Shown here piece by piece: positions 56,582 to 64,000 of a stretch of 64,000 nucleotides of DNA. The DNA lies in contig JAJLRJ010000002.1 of the NCBI GenBank assembly GCA_024195265.1, forward strand, positions 1,408,888 to 1,472,887. The letters run 5' to 3'. The stretch comes from Dendrophyllia cribrosa (lineage: Eukaryota > Cnidaria > Anthozoa > Scleractinia > Dendrophylliidae). Position 1 is the stretch's first letter, and every line of letters starts with the position of its first letter. The notes under the pieces are model-generated. The model was not told the DNA's origin. It saw only the letters and a program-made list of their open reading frames with translations, and did no database searches. The position numbers and the translations under genes were made by a program.

Positions 56582-57373
56582 TAGTTGGAACAGCATAACA
56601 CCAGCGGAACCTACTGTGTCATGCGACAAGCATGAGGGGGTTGCTCGTCTGAAATTTTCGAAAAGTACCTCGAGAAGTTTCAGCATCTTTCCTATGGAAG
56701 CTACAGCGTTATATCTCTAACAGTCATTAAAGTTTATAGCAAAAGGGAAAATGCGTCCTGAAATTTGCTAATGTTATTTTTATTGTTACGAATAACGCAA
56801 GTGGAATGGCACCAGGGCAAAATAGTTTCCAGGAGAGAAAGGAAGCATGCTATATTATCTGAGCCGGAAAGGTTAATATGTTATTGTGCTCTACTTTTCT
56901 TATGAATCTTCCAACAACAACAACATCAACAAAAACAACGACAAATATAAGAAAACAACAGAACATGGGCTGGTCTGCTATCAACTTTAAAATTAGGGCA
57001 TTAAATTCCGACCGTTGCTTGGTGCTCCTTCCAACACGATTCTCTCAAATACATCCTTACTTTCTTAGTTATGGTATTTTTCTGTCAGGTCGATGAATTT
57101 TGTGGCTTCAGAACCTTTTAATTATTAATTGTTAAAAACGGTCAATGGATGTCAAAAATGCGTAATTATTTGGCAGTATTTTTTACTAAATTAAAATAGG
57201 GTTTTCTTTCAAAAGAATTTGTGCTTTTTCTTGTTAGCCGACATCAGTACCTAACCATTTTGTCCTTCGCGGTTTTAACTGTTTAATTAAGACCAGTTTT
57301 TTAATACTAATAATGACTTAAGTGGATTTAATAAAAAAAATCAACACTTTCAAATGCATTTGGTCAACAAATG
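56582..57373. other. Intergenic stretch
   Basis: No gene seen. A CAACAACAACATCAACAAAA low-complexity run lies near 56910-56945. Confidence 0.4.
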
Positions 57374-57379
57374 TTTATT
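57374..57379 (-). terminator. Polyadenylation signal of the second pentraxin
   Basis: TTTATT on the plus strand is AATAAA on the minus strand, about 115 bp after the stop codon. Confidence 0.5.
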
Positions 57380-57494
57380 GTACTGTCATACGTACAATTT
57401 TAACAGGCGTTAGAACTTTTAGTGAACTACAACAAAGGTACAAAAACTTGAAATGAACTTTTGGCTACATTTATAACGCCTTTTGCAAACTTTT

Positions 57495-57891
57495 TTATGC
57501 ACTCAGCGGTTTGCAAGGAGATGGAATAACAACTCTGGCTTTCCCTTCACGGCCATGAATGAACTCAGACCACTTGTAGACGTTCCCTTCCCCTGACAGG
57601 CATGATTTTGACATCTGCTCAATCTGTGCAATAGGCAGCACGTGATCCCAGACATTGACGTTTGTCATCATCCCAATGAAACTTTGGTAGCTTTGGAAGG
57701 TATCTCCAGGAGAATCTTGCTCTTGAGCAAGTACTATGGACCCTCCTGGTTTAATTACGTGACCAATCTTGAGCTCAGTCCCCTGCGCTGCCACAACTCC
57801 GTCTTTGTATAATTTCCACGAGCCCGCGGTGTTTTCCCAGGATGTACAGATATGATGCCATTTGCCATCATTTGCTGATACTGAAGAGTCT
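57495..57891 (-). CDS. Second pentraxin, last exon only
   Basis: On the minus strand, after ATTGTTACAG, 397 nt encode SVSANDGKWHHICTSW, then YKDGVVAAQG, LAQEQDSPGD and NVWDHVLP, closing VVIPSPCKPLSA. It matches exon 3 of the 5136-11240 gene in order, phase (2) and length. The signature HxCxSWxN ends in Asn where Ser or Thr is usual. The calcium-site Glu-Gln-Asp is kept. No pentraxin exon 2 or signal exon was found between 57892 and 64000, so these either lie beyond the window or are lost. The gene would point towards the first pentraxin gene. Confidence 0.82.
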
Positions 57892-58351
57892 CTGTAACAA
57901 TAAAGGAATTTATGATTCATTGGTTATACTTCATTTGCAGAAAAGCTAAACGTTGAACTAGAACTTGATTTCGAAGTCGAAGCATGTGAGATTTGTTTTA
58001 GGCTGCTACTCCAGGAGTAATTGTAAGGATTTAAACGTTTTAAAATCAAAAGTTTTTTCAGTGCTAAGAATTCTGTCCCAAAGGCGCAACGTTATAGAGT
58101 TCTAAAGTGTGACGTCACAATAACAAAAACTAAAATTAAAATTTTCGTCACCCCCAAATTGCAATAAGATGCTCATTTTTGGCAAACGGGTATTTTTCGT
58201 CATGCCCTTTCCGAATATCTAATCAAATCCCATAATTTCACAAATTTAGTTTTTGTGACGTCATCACTTTAGAACACTATATACAAATTTTCAAACTAAT
58301 GCTGCGTTCACATCAGCACCGAAACATGTAATGTCATGTAATGTAATGTAA
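57892..58351. other. Intron or intergenic stretch
   Basis: No gene seen. GACGTCA motifs and TTCTAAAGTG / CACTTTAGAA at 58100 and 58262 are inverted, suggesting a decayed MITE. Confidence 0.4.
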
Positions 58352-58575
58352 GGGACGGATCATTTTTTTTTGACGGGGGAGGGGGGGGTTGGAAAATTTC
58401 CACATGCAAACATTTTTTTTTTTATATGCGGCAACTGCTGCAAACAATTATTTTGTGTCTCCGTCCAACTGCCATACTTTCAGCAAACAATTTTTCTCTT
58501 TATTTTTTTGCTTGCAAACAATTTATTTCAAAATTTCCCAACCCCCTTCCCGTCAAAAAAATAATGGTCCGTCCC
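58352..58575. mobile_element. Harbinger-type MITE (224 bp)
   Basis: GGGACGGATCATTTTTTTTT left and the complementary ATAATGGTCCGTCCC right end, flanked by TAA (58349-58351, 58576-58578). Confidence 0.68.
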
Positions 58576-58704
58576 TAACGTAAAACCTTTATTTTGACAC
58601 GATGAGTGATTAAAGCTGTACAGCTTGTGGGGTCGTGTGTAACTGAACTATGAAAGTATAACAAAAAGATAAAATATGTAAATAGGTGTTAAAATTTATA
58701 CCTA

Positions 58705-58968
58705 CAATTAGCTGCAAAACTGTTGAGACACTCTGACAAAAAACACTCACTTTTATAAAAAATGATGACTCAAAAAACAAAAGAACAATATATTTTCCTC
58801 ACAACCCCCCCTCCCCCGTTCAATGTTGTTAGCGAAAGTTTTGGACATGGCGCCAGTCACAAAACAACATTGATGAGGGGGGAGGGGTAAGGAAAGGTAG
58901 CAATGGTGCACTTCTTCCAAAAAAGCACTTGTGAATGAAAGTGTCTCAACTACTTTTGCAGCTAATTG
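58705..58968. mobile_element. 264-bp MITE, copy 1
   Basis: Inverted ends CAATTAGCTGCAAAACTGTT and its near complement AGTTGCAAAA-type right end (ACTACTTTTGCAGCTAATTG). The sequence appears identical to copy 2. Tc1/mariner-like ends. Confidence 0.8.
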
Positions 58969-59549
58969 TCTGAATATATACTAACTTCTGTAAACGATTG
59001 CCGCAAGCTCTCCAGGCCTACAGGTATGCGAGTAGTAGCAATAGATTGAGAAAAGACCGTTTTATTATATTTGTCGCGTGAGGGGGTAAAAATATATTCG
59101 AAGTTCATTAAAAATGAGAACGCAAAAATGTTCGAAAATCGAAGTTCGTCAGTGACACAACAATAGAAGTTGATATCAACGGTGATTTCAAAGTTACGTT
59201 TTTTACCAGCCAAATAGATGCCACTACGAGGGCATATATAAAATGTTTAAAAGAAAACAGTTATCTTACAGCGTAAGAAATCACACAAAAATGCCCCTTG
59301 TCTCGCGCGACGGTTTACAGATGCTTGAATGCTGAGAAAAAATCAAAAACAAAAAGGCCAGGGAGACCTCGAAAAATCACACTGGCGTGATTGTTCTTTG
59401 TGCCCGCACAAAATACTAATCTATGTTTCTGTTGGTTCAATTTTCTTCTCATGACCAACTCACACGCAACCATCCTTAAACAACATGTGTAACTAATAAA
59501 CGATCTCAGTTAAATTGTGATATATTGTATTGTTGTAATTTGCTGACGG

Positions 59550-59680
59550 TATACCCGTGTGAGACGGTCTACCATCGAAAGTATAAAGGATATGTTTTAT
59601 ACTCTATATATTTCTGTTGGTAGACCGTGGTAGTCCGTGGTAGATCGTCATATATCATCATATATTGTCATATAGCTTAG
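59550..59680 (+). repeat. Short internal repeats
   Basis: GGTAGACCGTGGTAGTCCGT and TCATATATCATCATATATTG type repeats with an inverted GGTCTACCA. No coding. Confidence 0.5.
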
Positions 59681-60344
59681 TGTAAAGCTAAAGCCAGAGT
59701 ACAATATAGAAATGCACAACAAAAATTATTATACCCCGCACTTTGCATTCAAATTAATGCAAGTTCACCTTATAGGCTGCAGTGTACCATATACAAATTT
59801 TGCCACCCCAAGAGCAATTCTCGAAAGGGTTTCATTTTTGTCATTAGTGTTAAATATCACTACTAATCGGCAGTAGTAAATTTATAGAGGTGTGCATTCC
59901 TGCGTTTGGCATGGTGATATGCAAATTAGCAAATTTTCAGTACCCGATCACTATGTCAGGTATCGCATAATTGAGCACTTTTTCTCTACTTTTCGAGTCC
60001 ATTCCGCTCAATTGCAACACCTTGAACGCGAATTTACTCTCAAAATATTTCACCTATGTTCCTATAAGGCTACAAAAACATCTAAAACCCATGAACTTGA
60101 ATGCAACACAAAACGTCAAGCGTATATTGAAGCATATACCATTTCGAATGCATTAATTAGTGCAATTTGTGTCAAATGCAAACACAAAAAAAAACCAGTT
60201 ATTCTCTTGCCATTTTAGAATTCGTAGCATGGTGAATATTAGAGCTGGATTTTTTCAAACACCCTGTAGTCATGCAAAACTTACACAAGTTGCAACATGA
60301 ATAGCCTTGTTCGTTGTAAGTTATTAAGCGGTGAACGCCTCAGA

Positions 60345-60608
60345 CAATTAGCTGCAAAACTGTTGAGACACTCTGACAAAAAACACTCACTTTTATAAAA
60401 AATGATGACTCAAAAAACAAAAGAACAATATATTTTCCTCACAACCCCCCCTCCCCCGTTCAATGTTGTTAGCGAAAGTTTTGGACATGGCGCCAGTCAC
60501 AAAACAACATTGATGAGGGGGGAGGGGTAAGGAAAGGTAGCAATGGTGCACTTCTTCCAAAAAAGCACTTGTGAATGAAAGTGTCTCAACTACTTTTGCA
60601 GCTAATTG
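60345..60608. mobile_element. 264-bp MITE, copy 2
   Basis: Same length and, by eye, the same bases as copy 1, so the duplication is recent. Confidence 0.8.
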
Positions 60609-61288
60609 TAGCTATAGAATAATAAAAATATTCGTTTAAAAGTTAAAATTAAATACAATGTAGTTAAAAAAGTTAAGACAATTCGACTGATACTCGTATA
60701 GCATTAGTAATTTTTATAATAGCAAAGTATTGTCAGAAATATACAGTCATCATTGTGTTTAGGCTTGCACTGGTTTGAGCCTGTAGTGTTGAATTTAAAG
60801 CTATGAAATTCGGCCGATTTTAAAAGACGGTTATTAAAACTTCTTAAACTGGTAGATAATTTAAAAATGTTTAAAATTCTATTCCGCAAAGCAGATGCTC
60901 TGTAGTGGATCGAGTTTTTCATAAAAGAGGAATTTAAAAATCTTTTTACGATGACGTTATTTTCTCCTCTGGATCAGAGATTTAAGTGTTCAAAATGTTT
61001 AACTAATAAGCTATTCATACAGTCTGGGACCATGTTTAGCGAAAACATTCAATGAAACACGTTTCCCGTTAACGATGTTGGCAATTTCGTTGTTCACATT
61101 AATTGTTAATTTCGAAACACGTTTCACGCCTGGTTCTACAAGAAGCAGTAATTATAAAGATTTTATGCGAACTTATGCCACATGATAAAGTATGAAAATA
61201 GATCCGAAGAACATCCTGAGGTCAATTTAATAAAACTTTTACACTTGTTATTTACTAGCATACCTATTATTTTCAACCTCTGAAACAA

Positions 61289-62504
61289 TGGCCGTGTTTT
61301 CACGAACGATTTTTTAAGTCGCCGAGCGAGTGACAGTCGGAAATCTCGTGAAAACAGTTGCATGTCGAACTCGCTTAAAGTTAAGCGAGTCGGCGAATTT
61401 CAATAGAATTCTCATTAAATTTAAGCCACTAATCCAGGTAGCTTTAGCGAGTCGGCAATTAATTTCGGCCAATCACATTTCGCCAGCGTTCAAACAACCG
61501 AGAAGGGCACGTCAGAGGTGATATAATTTGCATTTGCGCGAATATTTGAATTGGCCAGAAATGTAATGGTACGCTATCCATTTCCTCATGATTACAGTTT
61601 GAATTTTCCACCGTCTCTGATGCTGGAACAAGCGCGATAGCACTGACACCAATAAACATAAGAATCATATGTTTGCAAGCGTCTCTGTTTCCCGCCATCT
61701 TTCTTGTTATTCCGCGAATAACAAGGGACAAACATCAAGAAAAATGAATAAAGCTCTGTCGGGTGGGTACAAAACGAAGACCGAAGACCTAAGACCCAAA
61801 AACGATGACCCCTTCAAAATCGTTTTGAAATCACTTGAAAAAGGCGGGAACATGATTCTAGACCAAAGCAGAAACAAGGAGCAACAAAATTTGCGGTTAT
61901 CAACGAATAGGCCATTTGCACGATGACGTCATATGACTACAACTACCAGAATCCTTCAGTTTTTTGTTCTGCAGTGCAAATTAGAGCTATTGTTATTTAA
62001 ACCGCACTGGGATTACAAAATTTAAATAAGAAAAGAAAAACGAAATGAATTCTGGTAGTTGTAGTCAAATGACGCCATCGTGCAAATTGCCTATTTGACC
62101 TGGGTCTTCGTTTTGTACAAAACCCTACCAAAAGTTCAAAACGAAGACCCCTTCAAAATCGTCTTGAAATCATTTGAAAAAGGCTGGAACATGATTCTTG
62201 ACCGAAGCAGAAACAAGGAACAGCAAGATTTGCGGTTATATTAAACGAATCTAACCAGGGTCTTCGTTCATAACCCTACCAAAAGTACAAAACGAACACT
62301 CTTTTCAAAATCGTCTTGAAATCATTTGAAATTAGCTCCAAACATGACTCTGGCTTATTAATGAGGGAATAACATTTAGCGATACTTTGTTATTACACTG
62401 TAACAATATTGTACTAAAGAGGAGAATTTATTCAGTCCATACGCATATTCAGGTAAACAAATCACCTCAAGGAATGTTAAACCGCCTCGTGAAAACACAG
62501 CCAA
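61289..62504. mobile_element. TIR element with internal direct repeats (1.2 kb)
   Basis: TGGCCGTGTTTTCACGA and CTCGTGAAAACACAGCCA are inverted ends. Inside, a block with TTCAAAATCGTTTTGAAATC occurs three times in the same direction (61810, 62150, 62305). A nested MITE lies at 61910-62091. No transposase. Confidence 0.55.
61910..62091. mobile_element. TA-flanked MITE (182 bp)
   Basis: GGCCATTTGCACGATGACGT left and the complementary CGTGCAAATTGCC right, with TA outside both ends (61908-61909, 62092-62093). Confidence 0.7.
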
Positions 62505-64000
62505 TGTTTGAGTCAACAGCGAGGAGATTGATAGAAAGGTAATATTTCGGTTTAATTAAAAACCATTTTCAAACGATGTACAAACTTACAAAAATCTTCA
62601 AATTTACAGAAACAAGCGTACTGCAGGATGTTCTTCGGAGTTATTTTCATACTTTAATATTTACAGCTGTCACGTGCTGTCGGCTGGAAATGGTTTATGT
62701 CACATGAACTGAAACAAATAGAGCTCAAACTTGCTGTAATTTGTATGATTTTGTGGTTCAATTTCACTTGTCGAGCACTTCGGGAACGAAGGGTGTTGTG
62801 GCGTATAACAAGGAGACGACATTTGCGCTAACGTGTTTCGTCTGGCTTAGATCGAAACTACCTCGTGAAGTAGTTTCAATCATGCTCAGAGTAAACATGT
62901 TTCGATCATGATTCGTGCCATGTTTGCCATGCGCCGCCTGATTTGAACACTTTTCATAGTGAAACATGTTTCATTCGTGATCAGACTAAACATATTACGC
63001 TCTAGTGTGAACAAAGCATTCAAGAGACTTCAGTTCATCGCGTATTCGTAAGCACTTGTTCTCGGACAAAAATTCGCACATCTTGAAATCGAAATCCTCT
63101 CATTGACGCCATCTTTGTTCTGAGGAATGGTTTTTTAGAGCGTGTTTCCGTAAGAACCGACCGATAATTTGGTTCGGAAAATAAATTTCTCTGGTATGGG
63201 GTTATTTAAAAAATTCAATTCGTTTGATCTTGAAGTTTCACGTGGTCGGTACTAGTTTTAGCCGCTGAGACCGGAATAAATCACAACCACAAACATTGCC
63301 GTGGCTGTCAAAAAGTAACAATTCACTCGAGAGGTCCAATTATTTTTTTTAATCTATAGATACATCCTTGTAGTTTGCTCCGCTTTATCACAGATTTAGA
63401 TTCGTTTCTTATTCTAAAATGATCGGCCTCCGAGCGAAACACGAAAATAGCTCAACTTTAAGCCATTCTCGGCTTAACTCAAGCGAGAAGTGACGTTAAC
63501 CTGTTCAAATTTAAAAAATGTATTATCGTAGTTTCTGAAAGTAACATCGCTTGGCCAAGCCATGTCGAAAAATAAGATTTGGGATCCGTTCAAGTTTTTA
63601 TTGTTCTGGAAAAGTTCGAGCCGTGGCGGTTGGACATGTAGCAACTGATGGTCCGTAAACATTTTTAACAGCTTTTTTTTTTTCAACAAAAAGAAAAGAA
63701 AACACTGTTTCGAGAAAGAAAATTAGTTGTTAAAATTATGCTTAGCGCGACTGCGAAAAGGCTCTTAGCAAATATAAGGGCGTAACATAGTCATAAATGT
63801 CTAGATAATTATGCAAAACACTAACAGAACGCTAACAAATTGAAAAAGGTGAAGAAGGACAAGGAAACTTCAAAAAAATAAAGCCGGCAAGGAAAAACTA
63901 AGAAATACAAAAGTGCAATACTAAAGAACGCAAAACAGCTAGCAATGGCACTGCTTTGAAATATCCTACAGTAGCACTGGAGTGTTCGTATATCATACAG
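62505..64000. other. Non-coding stretch to window end
   Basis: No gene seen. ACATGTTTC/GAAACATG motifs recur around 62830-62990. 63250-63320 resembles 45490-45560. Confidence 0.4.

Larger units (their letters stand above)
58705..60608. mobile_element. Composite element with identical 264-bp ends
   Basis: Two copies of a 264-bp MITE (58705-58968, 60345-60608) in the same orientation enclose 1376 bp. Only the outer edges carry TA (58703-58704, 60609-60610); the inner edges are TC and GA. This is as if the pair transposed as a unit, or a single MITE was split by duplication. The interior has no recognised gene. Confidence 0.6.

Noticed and set aside
58962..59213. 83-codon minus frame as exon 2 of the second pentraxin
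   Set aside because: Examined because of its position upstream of the last exon, but it lacks the FPxxGVxDYV and FTVCLWMK motifs.

Overview
This window is animal nuclear DNA, most likely from a cnidarian and probably a stony coral. It is AT-rich and intron-containing. It carries pentraxin genes, a leucine-rich-repeat GPCR and a gene resembling coral skeletal-matrix proteins, all in a dense background of Penelope-like, CR1/L2-like, Tc1/mariner, PIF/Harbinger, Mutator-like and TTAA-target elements. The species assignment is inference; no sequence here is diagnostic to genus.

Host genes. (1) A three-exon secreted pentraxin on + (5136-11240, 221 aa). (2) A three-exon LGR-type GPCR on + (21635-28516, 557 aa), whose exon phases join exactly. 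(3) A secreted fibrinogen-C-like / skeletal-matrix-like protein on + (signal exon 51954-52046, main exon 53598-54303). (4) The last exon of a second pentraxin on - (57495-57891). All other open frames belong to mobile elements or are chance frames.

Region by region. 1-5.1 kb: repeats and a TTAA-target element. 5.1-11.4 kb: pentraxin gene, with a Penelope-like element (PLE1, 5931-8629, 12-bp target duplication) in intron 1. 11.4-16.8 kb: decayed repeats, a 38-bp minisatellite, one copy of an unclassified 1.3-kb element and a TTAA element. 16.8-19.2 kb: a 5'-truncated LINE. 21.6-28.5 kb: the GPCR, with a 4.9-kb repeat-filled intron 2. 28.7-31.6 kb: LINE tails and a Tigger-like element. 31.7-51.5 kb: a 20-kb nest of inverted duplications around a 4.9-kb Penelope palindrome (PLE2, centre 38565/38566), with Tc1-like, Harbinger, Mutator-like, TTAA and retrozyme-like insertions. 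52-57.9 kb: skeletal-matrix-like gene and second pentraxin exon. 58-64 kb: MITEs, including a composite element with identical 264-bp ends.

The strongest unusual signals are RNA-level. Hammerhead ribozyme motifs can be drawn by hand in both Penelope elements (sense strand, 3' of the GIY-YIG domain), in an isolated remnant at 11.5 kb, and, in a different retrozyme-like form, at 50665-50709. The second strong signal is the 20-kb inverted-duplication complex. There, empty sites inside the same window let several insertions be defined to the base, and the flanks of one Tc1-like element show that its two sides come from different insertion events.
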